Below are positions 1 through 6,999 of a DNA stretch of 6,999 bases, in pieces. The DNA comes from Chlamydiota bacterium (lineage in GTDB: Bacteria > Chlamydiota > Chlamydiia > Chlamydiales > Rhabdochlamydiaceae): positions 1 through 6,999 of the forward strand of contig JAAKFB010000093.1 in assembly GCA_011065235.1 (NCBI GenBank), read 5' to 3'. Made by a program: the position numbers and the translations under genes. The notes beneath the pieces are model-generated. The model was not told the origin of the DNA and searched no databases. It saw only the letters and a program-made list of their open reading frames with translations. The stretch's first letter is position 1. Each line of letters starts with the position of its first letter.

Positions 1-29
1 TGTATACCACGCTCGGTCAGGTTTTGTGA
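1..29 (+). CDS. Possible 3' end of a convergent second copy of the transporter gene (cut by window edge)
   Basis: Read on the plus strand from position 3, this stretch encodes YTTLGQVL followed by TGA at 27-29. These are the same eight residues and the same stop as the C-terminus of the APC-USP transporter gene that ends at position 140 on the minus strand. The one nucleotide difference (ACG here, ACA there) is a synonymous threonine change, which fits a protein-coding paralogue. The match stops at position 3, where the other copy has a serine codon, so the two copies would have diverged further upstream. Only nine codons are visible. The alternative is a short inverted duplication of the gene tail with no gene attached. 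Confidence 0.35.
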
Positions 30-38
30 ATTTGGACT
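3..38. repeat. Left arm of 36-bp inverted repeat
   Basis: Positions 3-38 are the reverse complement of 131-166 at 35 of 36 bases; the only mismatch is G at 11 against T at 158. The arms are separated by 92 bases. The repeat covers the last eight codons, the stop and nine bases beyond the stop of the transporter gene, so it is a duplicated gene end rather than a typical short terminator palindrome. If transcribed it could fold into a long imperfect hairpin and might stop convergent transcription; that is inference. Confidence 0.9.
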
Positions 39-65
39 TGGCGAGACAAAGCCAAATTGATACGA

Positions 66-106
66 ACGAGGAGCACCATTCCCAAATAGGGAAGGGTGAC
101 GAGGAG
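66..106. repeat. Hairpin flanked by 8-bp direct repeats
   Basis: In the spacer between the large inverted-repeat arms, ACGAGGAG occurs at 66-73 and again at 99-106. The bases between them (74-98) form a near-perfect palindrome: CACC (74-77), an A-G mismatch, TTCCC (79-83), loop AAATA, GGGAA (89-93), then GGTG (95-98). That gives nine pairs with one mismatch. No T-run follows on either strand, so it does not look like a standard intrinsic terminator. A second small stem lies at 38-42/51-55 (TTGGC/GCCAA). It could be a REP-like intergenic element or a small insertion with target duplication; neither is proven. Confidence 0.6.
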
Positions 107-130
107 GGGTGATTTGGCAAAGTCGCAGCT

Positions 131-166
131 AGTCCAAATTCACAAAACCTGACCGAGTGTGGTATA
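131..166. repeat. Right arm of 36-bp inverted repeat
   Basis: This is the partner of the repeat at 3-38. It includes the last eight codons and the stop (140-142) of the minus-strand transporter gene plus nine bases downstream of the stop. The identity does not extend past 131 or 166. Confidence 0.9.
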
Positions 167-1435
167 ACTCGAAGTAATGAAGACGCGACAAGGGGCAAGG
201 CGTAAGATCCGATCGGTAATGAGACCGAGACCTGCGTGAGGATCGCCTTTTGATTTCATAGCTCCGAGAACAAGAAGATCAAATTCCTTTTGAGCCAAGT
301 ACTGCAAAATCGCCTCGTCAACTTGACGGGCACGTACAATATCTTTCTCAATTTCCACACCAAACTCATGGGCGATTGCCTCAGCGCGCTGCAGTACTGA
401 TTCTGCGATCACTTGGCGATAGGGCATCGGTGTGTCAAGTGGGAGGGAATAGGGGACCTGAATCAGGTTGATCGCTGTCACTTTTGCGTTGTGGATTTTG
501 GCAATTTCACAGGCCATTTGCACGCTCTCTGTGTCTGCTCCTCCTTTGGTCGGAACTAGTATTTTCTGAATTTCAATCGGCTCAAATTCGGGAACTTTGA
601 CTTTTTCTATTTGAACTTGAGTTGTGGGGCTTATCTTTTTTGTGCGCCTATAAAGGATATACATCACCACGCCAATAGCCATCCAAGTGAAGCCGAGATA
701 ACGTCCTTCTGGCTTGGTGATGACGACGAGGACCCAGACAGCAAATGTAGAGAGAGCTCCAATGATCGCAGTGAGTGGAATGGAGACATTTTTCGAAAAA
801 CGGATGTTTAGCGGAGATTTAAAAGGGCGCTCGAGATCAGGTTTACGAATGCGCAGCATAATGAGTGAAAGATGCGCCGCACAAAAAGCAATCATCGCTC
901 CGAAATTATACAGATCTGCTAAAAAATGAAGCTGTCCACGGCTCCATAAAATCAAAAGTGCAGCCAATCCTCCAAAAATTGCAAGAGAAACAATGGGAGT
1001 GCGGTAGCGCTTGTGAGTGCGATAGAAAAAGCGAGGCAATTGATAGTATTCGCCCATGTTGAATGAAAGACGCGATGCCCCCATCAAGCCAGCATTGCCT
1101 GCAACAAATAAAAGGGCAGCAGCGAGCACTCCAACCCATGGACCCAAAAATGCGCTGCCAACGGGAAGATTTTTAACGATCCCTGCGATTGGATCATTCA
1201 CATATTTTGTTCCGAGCTCTTGTGGGCTCATCACAGAGAGTCCCACGAGTGAAATGGCGAGAAACATGACAACGAGAACAGTCATGACAATCATCACTGC
1301 ACGCGGAAGGGTTTTGATGGGGCGTTTGGTTTCTGATCCAAGTGCAGCAATCGATTCAATTCCCGTATAGGCCACCATGGCCATTGCAGTTCCTTTCCAG
1401 AAATCGAGCCAAGAAGGAGACCAACTTTGCTTCAT
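140..1435 (-). CDS. APC-family transporter, C-terminal half (TM6-12), fused to a USP domain
   Basis: This ORF encodes 431 residues of the C-terminal part of an amino acid-polyamine-organocation permease. It begins directly with helix 6: residues 14-37 (GTAMAMVAYTGIES and the SETKRP loop) match the APC TM6 signature. Further hydrophobic helices lie near 46-69, 95-118, 146-164, 170-194, 217-240 and 245-263. A universal stress protein domain fills about 288-422 (KILVPTKGG at 291, LLVLGAMKS at 387, LITDRIL at 405). Helices 1-5 are in the preceding ORF (1432-2022), which this one overlaps by ATGA. No Shine-Dalgarno precedes the ATG, so any initiation would depend on coupling. The USP ATP motif is degraded: the expected second Gly is K394 and the G-S/T pair is G404-L405. 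Substrate is unknown. The pair may be a frameshifted single gene or a true split transporter. Confidence 0.85.
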   Translation of the reverse strand: MKQSWSPSWLDFWKGTAMAMVAYTGIESIAALGSETKRPIKTLPRAVMIVMTVLVVMFLAISLVGLSVMSPQELGTKYVNDPIAGIVKNLPVGSAFLGPWVGVLAAALLFVAGNAGLMGASRLSFNMGEYYQLPRFFYRTHKRYRTPIVSLAIFGGLAALLILWSRGQLHFLADLYNFGAMIAFCAAHLSLIMLRIRKPDLERPFKSPLNIRFSKNVSIPLTAIIGALSTFAVWVLVVITKPEGRYLGFTWMAIGVVMYILYRRTKKISPTTQVQIEKVKVPEFEPIEIQKILVPTKGGADTESVQMACEIAKIHNAKVTAINLIQVPYSLPLDTPMPYRQVIAESVLQRAEAIAHEFGVEIEKDIVRARQVDEAILQYLAQKEFDLLVLGAMKSKGDPHAGLGLITDRILRLAPCRVFITSSYTTLGQVL

Positions 1436-2022
1436 CCGATACGCATATGGTCAAAAACTTGCATGAAATCGACGCCATTGAAAGCTGCAAGCACCAAAAT
1501 CAAAACCTGTGTTACAAGCGCAAATCCCGTCAGAACAATGCTAATGCGCGTGGAATGTTGCGCGCCAAAATAGTTCATCAAATAGAGAAGTCCAATCAGT
1601 CCTACAGAAAAGCCCAAATGGACGCCTGTATGGCGGATTCCATCGTGGATAAATGAAAGATAGGGAACGACAGCAAAGATCGAAATCGCGATTGTTACAA
1701 TGAAGTCGAGAAGGAGTCCCCAGCCGGCGATAAAAGAAACGAGATCGTTGAAGGCAAACCTAGCAAAACTCGCAGCGCCGCCAGAGGCTTTAGTCGCCGC
1801 GGTCATCTCTGCATAGGTGAGTGAAGTACAAACGAAGACAATACCTGCAAGAAGAAGAGAAATGGGTGCAGCGCCCAAAGCAAAAAAAGTCGTGATCCCC
1901 AAAGCATAATAGATCGAGGATCCCAGATCTCCGTAGCCAACAGCAAACAGATCGGCAACACCGAGTTTGCGCAAGAGCCCACCTTTTTCAAGGCGCGCGA
2001 CGCGACCAGAATGTTGATTCAT
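1432..2022 (-). CDS. APC-family transporter, N-terminal half (TM1-5)
   Basis: This ORF encodes 196 residues with five predicted membrane helices at about 24-46, 50-73, 92-120, 133-153 and 158-182. Helix 1 contains the glycine-rich GYGDLGSSIYYALG segment, which in APC transporters is the unwound substrate-binding region. The SGGAASFARFAFND stretch (80-93) matches the conserved loop after TM2. Known APC proteins have 10-14 helices in one chain, so this is only the first half of the fold; the rest follows in the ORF at 140-1435, offset by one frame. A single lesion would have to lie in 1432-1453, between the last upstream stop of the second frame (1451-1453) and the stop of this one (1432-1434). 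The ATG at 2020-2022 has only a weak, A-rich leader and no clear ribosome site. Likely an inner-membrane amino-acid or related solute transporter, or a recent pseudogene. Confidence 0.8.
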   Translation of the reverse strand: MNQHSGRVARLEKGGLLRKLGVADLFAVGYGDLGSSIYYALGITTFFALGAAPISLLLAGIVFVCTSLTYAEMTAATKASGGAASFARFAFNDLVSFIAGWGLLLDFIVTIAISIFAVVPYLSFIHDGIRHTGVHLGFSVGLIGLLYLMNYFGAQHSTRISIVLTGFALVTQVLILVLAAFNGVDFMQVFDHMRIG

Positions 2023-2061
2023 TCTTTTGTTTTAATCGATCTCAGTATTAAAAACCTAATT

Positions 2062-2076
2062 CACAAATTCTCTGTG
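2062..2076 (-). terminator. Weak hairpin in the gap between the small gene and the transporter
   Basis: On the minus strand CACAGA, loop GAA and TTTGTG form six pairs with one G-U, followed seven bases later by five Ts (2050-2054). It lies just after the small cysteine-rich gene and before the transporter, in a 60-base gap with no other content. The stem is AT-rich and short, so it could at most be a leaky terminator. No convincing promoter was found between it and position 2022; a TAATAC at 2045-2050 has no matching -35. Confidence 0.2.
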
Positions 2077-2082
2077 CTTTAT

Positions 2083-2256
2083 TTATCGTGGTTTGCGAAA
2101 CATGGGACAATTTTTATTCAGACAAGTTTTTTGAGATGCGGGGTATGCCAGATCGCAGCTTTTACACCACCACATTTCCGCTGAATTGAAGTGGGGAATA
2201 GGTGCTGTCATGAGAGGCGTAACGAATAAAATCGCCAAAACACATACAATTTTCAT
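2083..2256 (-). CDS. Small exported or membrane-anchored cysteine-rich protein, 57 residues
   Basis: The reading frame starts at ATG 2254-2256, overlaps the ispH stop as ATGA, and ends at TAA 2083-2085. A perfect AGGAGG lies six bases before the ATG, inside the ispH coding end, which is strong support that it is translated. Residues 1-18 (MKIVCVLAILFVTPLMTA) have one basic residue and then a hydrophobic core, like a signal peptide or N-terminal anchor. A cleavage site is not clear because Pro follows Ala18. The rest has WWCKSC (29-34), then C45 and C50, a CX2C-X10-CX4C pattern that could bind zinc or iron or form two disulfides, and a basic end (RKPR). I do not recognise the family. Coupling to ispH suggests co-expression, but a functional link is not shown. 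Confidence 0.75.
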   Translation of the reverse strand: MKIVCVLAILFVTPLMTAPIPHFNSAEMWWCKSCDLAYPASQKTCLNKNCPMFRKPR

Positions 2257-3194
2257 GAGTGTCCTCCTACATTAATGAGAACTTGTTTCGGAAGCTGGAA
2301 AACCACATCTTCCTCGGTGTAGACGACCTCTTCAACTGAATCGGCGCCGTATTGTCTGAGAGCATCGACACATTTTTGGACGACCTCTTCAGGAGTAGAT
2401 GCTCCCGCTGTAATGCCAATAGTTGCTACATTTTCTAGCCAACTGGGATCAATTTCATCGGGGTGATTAATCAAAAATGCTCGAATTCCTCTTTTCTCTG
2501 CAACCTCGCGAAGACGATTAGAATTCGAGCTTTGTATATCCCCGATCACCAAAACTAGATCGATTTGATCGGTGATATCTCTTAAAGCCATTTGACGATT
2601 GGTTGTCGCGTAACAAATAGAAGAACTGGGAAGGGTTTCCACGTAGGGATATTTTTTAATGAGAGCATCGGTGATTTCTTTGACATCATCGAGACTTAAG
2701 GTCGTCTGTGTTGTATAGAAGAGCTTTTGGTCGGGAGCATAGTTAAGTTTTTTAACATCTTCTACATCTTCCACAATGGTGGTCACCTCGGGAGCTTCTC
2801 CTGATGTCCCAATCGTCTCCACGTGTTTACGGTGTCCAATCAAGATGATCTGATATCCCTTTTGCGCGTAGCGCTTGACCGCTGAATGGACCTTCGTGAC
2901 CAATCCGCAGGTTGCGTCAATTTCGATGAGATTACGCTCTTTTGCTCTTTCTCGCACTTGAGGAGAGACACCATGAGCTGAATAAATTAAGCGTGCACCT
3001 AAGGGAACTTCATCGAGATCCTCTATAAAAATCGCCCCTTTTTCACGTAGACCTTCTACAACATGGCGATTATGGACAATTTCGTGCTTGATATAGATAG
3101 GAGAGCCCCAAAGCTTCAGGGCTTCTTCTACGGTTTCAATGGCTCGGACAACGCCTGCACAAAAACCTCGTGGTTGTGAGAGTAGGATCTTCAT
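2253..3194 (-). CDS. ispH: 4-hydroxy-3-methylbut-2-enyl diphosphate reductase (IspH/LytB)
   Basis: IspH is the last enzyme of the MEP pathway: a cytosolic [4Fe-4S] protein that reduces HMBPP to IPP and DMAPP, the isoprenoid precursors for undecaprenyl phosphate and quinones. The 313-residue length is normal for the family. The three cluster cysteines are visible at C12 (PRGFCAGV), C96 (DATCG) and C194 (SSSICYATTNRQ). Substrate-binding H41 (EIVHN), H74 (SAHGVSP), H124 and the proton-relay E126 (GHRKHVET) are all present, as is SSNSNRL (222-228). No key residue is missing, so it should be active. Its ATG overlaps the phosphatase stop (ATGA at 3191-3194) and its stop overlaps the next small gene, so it is an internal gene of a coupled operon. 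No strong ribosome site precedes it; a GAGG lies too far upstream, which fits reinitiation. Confidence 0.97.
   Translation of the reverse strand: MKILLSQPRGFCAGVVRAIETVEEALKLWGSPIYIKHEIVHNRHVVEGLREKGAIFIEDLDEVPLGARLIYSAHGVSPQVRERAKERNLIEIDATCGLVTKVHSAVKRYAQKGYQIILIGHRKHVETIGTSGEAPEVTTIVEDVEDVKKLNYAPDQKLFYTTQTTLSLDDVKEITDALIKKYPYVETLPSSSICYATTNRQMALRDITDQIDLVLVIGDIQSSNSNRLREVAEKRGIRAFLINHPDEIDPSWLENVATIGITAGASTPEEVVQKCVDALRQYGADSVEEVVYTEEDVVFQLPKQVLINVGGHS
2263..2268 (-). promoter_or_regulatory. Ribosome binding site of the small cysteine-rich gene
   Basis: The minus strand reads AGGAGG here, six bases before the ATG at 2254-2256. It sits within the last codons of ispH (the two glycines of NVGGHS). 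It is the best Shine-Dalgarno match in the window and decides the start of the 57-residue gene. Confidence 0.75.
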
Positions 3195-3658
3195 ATTTGC
3201 GTTTCTAAAAACCTCATAATTCCAAAGGAGACATTTTCTACAATATCCATCGTCAATTCAAATCCGTCTTTCTCTCCCCTATAAGGGTCGGGTATATCTT
3301 CATTGAGAAATCGATCGCTAAATTCGGTCGCAAGATGTACTTTTTCGGCTTCTTTCTTCGATGGTGCCATCGATTTTAGCACCTCGAGAAGACTTTTGTC
3401 TACGGCAAAAATGTAAGAAAATTTATCAAAATATGCATTGGAGAAAAGTTTTGCACGGGATGTGATTGTAATTCCCCTCTTCTGAGCTGTTTTGATCATG
3501 AGTAGATCGGCTTTGCTCGTCAAAAACCAAGGATTGAGCGCGCAACTATCAACTTGGATTTGATCTTTAAGTCCTTTTTGTTCGATCAAATCTCTCAAAG
3601 TTGCTTCTAGAGCTGGAGATCTACAAATATTGCCTAGGCAAACAAAAAGAATCTGCAT
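3191..3658 (-). CDS. Low-molecular-weight protein-tyrosine phosphatase
   Basis: This 155-residue protein matches the usual LMW-PTP length. The P-loop C(X5)R is at residues 7-13 (CLGNICR, followed by SP), with C7 as nucleophile and R13 as phosphate binder. The general-acid loop DIPDPYRG lies near residues 121-128, with the DPY aspartate as proton donor. The family removes phosphate from tyrosine in proteins; some members act on arginine or on small molecules, and the substrate cannot be read here. The gene starts inside the TAATG junction with the upstream kinase (one-base overlap) and ends inside ATGA with ispH. The kinase and phosphatase are therefore probably made together and may act on the same targets, although a Ser/Thr kinase and a Tyr phosphatase do not necessarily share residues. 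No signal peptide; cytosolic. Confidence 0.93.
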   Translation of the reverse strand: MQILFVCLGNICRSPALEATLRDLIEQKGLKDQIQVDSCALNPWFLTSKADLLMIKTAQKRGITITSRAKLFSNAYFDKFSYIFAVDKSLLEVLKSMAPSKKEAEKVHLATEFSDRFLNEDIPDPYRGEKDGFELTMDIVENVSFGIMRFLETQI

Positions 3659-5400
3659 TATCTCACATCCGCGCTGCAGCGAAATCCATACGTTCCATTC
3701 ATGATGCCGGGGTTATTGCGATGGCGATGCGAACAACGCATGTCTTCTTTCAAGCTTTTCCAACAGCCTCCCCGCAGTACTCGATAAACACCTTGAACGG
3801 GCCCTTGAGGATTATCCGGCTCTTGTAGGGATGTTTCGTAATAGTGATATCCATACCAATCCATGCACCATTCATAGACATTACCTGCGGTATCAAACAA
3901 GCCATATTTATTGGCAGGGTAGCTCAGAACAGCTGTCGTGTCAGAGCTAAAGAAATTGGCCTGTGAACGCTCAATCTGATCACCCATTGGGTATTGCGCT
4001 CCTTCAAGTCCACCATAAGCCGCCACTTCCCATTCAGCTTCAGTTGGAAGGCGTTTGCCCACCCATTTGGCATAGGCCATGGCCCCATACCACGTCACAC
4101 CCACAACGGGATGCTTGGAATAGCCCGATTCAATGACCAGTTTGCCCGTATTTTTTCGAATGCGCGAATCCCTAAGACGGATGATGTCATTATTATTTGC
4201 ATCCTTTTCTCCTCCCATTGCAGTCAAAAAGCGGGTAAATTGCTCATTGGTGGTGGGATGAATATCGATTGCAAAAGAGAGCAAATTGACAGCATGACGA
4301 GGCATTTCATCGCGCGCGCCGTTATTGCTTCCACGCAAAAATGTTCCTCCTTCCACGACCACCATTTCAGTGAGAATCGGTTCCACCTCTTTCACTTCTG
4401 CTTTTTTAGGGGTGTAAATAGCAACCGTCTTATCCGTTTGAAAAACGGCAGCGGGATCGGGCTCGTATTCAGGTCTTTTGATCTCTTGGGGCTTTAGTTT
4501 AGGGCGGAGTTCATTTTCCAGCTCTTCAATTTGATCCACTAAAAGCAAAGGTCTTTTTTCTGAATTGAGATTGAGGCATTGCTTGATGATTCCATCCCAA
4601 TCGCGTTTCAATTCCAAATTGCATTCTGAGGGCATTGGAAAAAACCCTTCTGGAAATTTTCCGACTAGTAAGTAATAGAGCATCACCCCAAAAGAATAGA
4701 CGTCTGCTTTGGCATCCGCATCGCGGCTGGAAGATCTCCTTCCCTTTTGTTCAGGCGCTAGAAAAGCGTAATATTGATTGAACGAATCATGCAGCTTTTC
4801 AATATCTCCCTCATCATTTTCAAAACCGGCTTCAAATGCCATCATTTCCCATAAAATCCGATAGGTGCGCGATAGCACAGCGCCAATTCCCACAATACGC
4901 GAAAGGCCAAAATCACTGATTTTGATTCTAATGTCATTATTTGAAAGATCCAAAAGGATATTATTGAACTTCAATCCGCGATGAGCGAGCGGCTCGTCGC
5001 CGACATTCATTTGATGGGCATAGTCCAATGCCGAGGCGACTTGTTTGGCAATGCAATAAATTTCTTCTTCCGCTAGCTGTTTCTTTTCTTGCAAGTATTG
5101 AGAAAGGGTGAGCCCCTCACCCACGCATTCCGTCACTAAAAAATATTTTCCGTCTGCTGAGGAGACATTGTCCATTTTCACAATATGGGGATGATCAATA
5201 ACTCCCAATAAAGCCACCTCTTTTTCAAAACGCTGAATAAAATTGGGATTTTGCGCGAGTTCTTCTGGAAGCACTTTTAAGACAAAAGGCTTTTTTAGAT
5301 AGCGGTGCTCGGCATAAAAGACCTTTCCCATCATTCCTTGGCCCAATTCTTTGATGATTTCGTAATCTCCAAGGATGGCTTGCATTTGCTGTGTCGACAT
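3658..5400 (-). CDS. pkn1: Pkn1-like serine/threonine protein kinase with C-terminal FGE-sulfatase domain
   Basis: I chose ATG 5398-5400 (580 residues), six bases after AGGAG; a GTG at 5401-5403 would add one residue but is too close to that site. Numbered from the ATG, the kinase domain spans about 12-290: glycine loop GQGMMG (20-25), K42, likely helix-C E61, DFG 163-165, APE 215-217, DVYSFG (233-238) and R283. The catalytic loop reads HRGLKFNN (140-147), so the HRD aspartate is replaced by Gly142, while K144, N147 and D163 remain. The DFG-APE segment is long, about 50 residues. A charged, proline-rich linker (about 291-345) leads to an FGE-sulfatase/SUMF1-type domain (about 345-580: VEGGTFLRGS, KRLPTEAEWE, NVYEWC, RVLRGGCW, YGFRC). 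No transmembrane helix. This layout is that of chlamydial Pkn1. Activity is uncertain because of the HRG change. Confidence 0.9.
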   Translation of the reverse strand: MSTQQMQAILGDYEIIKELGQGMMGKVFYAEHRYLKKPFVLKVLPEELAQNPNFIQRFEKEVALLGVIDHPHIVKMDNVSSADGKYFLVTECVGEGLTLSQYLQEKKQLAEEEIYCIAKQVASALDYAHQMNVGDEPLAHRGLKFNNILLDLSNNDIRIKISDFGLSRIVGIGAVLSRTYRILWEMMAFEAGFENDEGDIEKLHDSFNQYYAFLAPEQKGRRSSSRDADAKADVYSFGVMLYYLLVGKFPEGFFPMPSECNLELKRDWDGIIKQCLNLNSEKRPLLLVDQIEELENELRPKLKPQEIKRPEYEPDPAAVFQTDKTVAIYTPKKAEVKEVEPILTEMVVVEGGTFLRGSNNGARDEMPRHAVNLLSFAIDIHPTTNEQFTRFLTAMGGEKDANNNDIIRLRDSRIRKNTGKLVIESGYSKHPVVGVTWYGAMAYAKWVGKRLPTEAEWEVAAYGGLEGAQYPMGDQIERSQANFFSSDTTAVLSYPANKYGLFDTAGNVYEWCMDWYGYHYYETSLQEPDNPQGPVQGVYRVLRGGCWKSLKEDMRCSHRHRNNPGIMNGTYGFRCSADVR

Positions 5401-5406
5401 CACATG

Positions 5407-5411
5407 CTCCT
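5407..5411 (-). promoter_or_regulatory. Ribosome binding site of the kinase gene
   Basis: The minus strand reads AGGAG, six bases before ATG 5398-5400 and only three before the alternative GTG 5401-5403. The spacing favours the ATG. An ATG at 5403-5405 in another frame is followed at once by TGA. In the 70-base gap back to the upstream stop there is a TTGAGA but no convincing -10 and no terminator, so read-through from the upstream gene is likely. Confidence 0.6.
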
Positions 5412-5470
5412 AATTAAAACACGATTTCGATGGTGAACCTTCTTTATTTTTTTCTCAAGTAATGTTAGAT

Positions 5471-6999
<1,529 letters not shown>

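Noticed and set aside
74..98. Intrinsic terminator for the transporter gene
   Set aside because: The stem is good but no T-run follows on the minus or the plus strand; it is recorded as a repeat or structured element only.
1453..1457. Homopolymer sequencing error explaining the split transporter
   Set aside because: Adding one base to the A-run gives an immediate stop in the upstream frame, and removing one moves it to the third frame, so neither restores a joined protein.
2036..2054. Promoter for the transporter gene (TAATAC as -10)
   Set aside because: No acceptable -35 hexamer is found 16-18 bases upstream, so the match is probably chance in AT-rich DNA.
3994..4497. Plus-strand open frame of 167 codons opposite the kinase gene
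   Set aside because: It is fully antisense to a gene with clear domain signatures, its translation shows no recognisable motif, and it has no ribosome site or neighbours on that strand.
5401..5403. GTG as the kinase start
   Set aside because: The AGGAG is only three bases before it, whereas the next codon, ATG, has six-base spacing and is the stronger start.

Overview
This window is a compact bacterial locus with every recognisable complete gene on the minus strand. Transcription therefore runs from the right edge to the left: thioredoxin-domain (DUF255/YyaL-like) protein, Ser/Thr kinase-FGE fusion, low-molecular-weight tyrosine phosphatase, IspH, a small cysteine-rich exported protein, then an APC-type transporter split into two frames. 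The kinase with a C-terminal FGE-sulfatase (C-type-lectin-fold) domain matches the architecture of chlamydial Pkn1. With a MEP-pathway ispH and a moderate base composition, this suggests a member of the Chlamydiota, probably an environmental (amoeba-associated type) chlamydia. That assignment is inference from domain architecture, not from a marker gene.

Right part (5471-6999): the C-terminal three quarters of a DUF255 protein whose N-terminal thioredoxin fold lies outside the window. Centre (2083-5400): a tightly packed cluster. The kinase stop and phosphatase start share TAATG, the phosphatase stop and ispH start share ATGA, and the ispH stop and small-ORF start share ATGA behind a perfect AGGAGG site. 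These junctions imply one mRNA with translational coupling. A Ser/Thr kinase and a tyrosine phosphatase are thus tied to the last step of isoprenoid precursor synthesis and to a previously unlisted 57-residue protein with a CxxC...CxxxxC pattern.

Left part (140-2022): an amino-acid permease-like transporter with a C-terminal universal stress protein (USP) domain. It is broken into a 5-helix ORF and a 7-helix+USP ORF that overlap by ATGA. The break falls between the two 5-helix repeats of the LeuT fold.

Extreme left (1-166): a 36-bp inverted repeat with one mismatch. The right arm is the 3' end of the transporter gene; the left arm, read on the plus strand, encodes the same last eight residues and stop codon with one synonymous change. 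The simplest reading is a convergent, tail-to-tail second copy of the transporter gene just outside the window. The 92-bp spacer holds a hairpin bracketed exactly by 8-bp direct repeats.

The points most worth following up are the convergent transporter duplication with one split copy, the new small cysteine-rich protein, and the kinase whose HRD motif reads HRG. No tRNA, rRNA, CRISPR array, insertion sequence or phage gene was seen.
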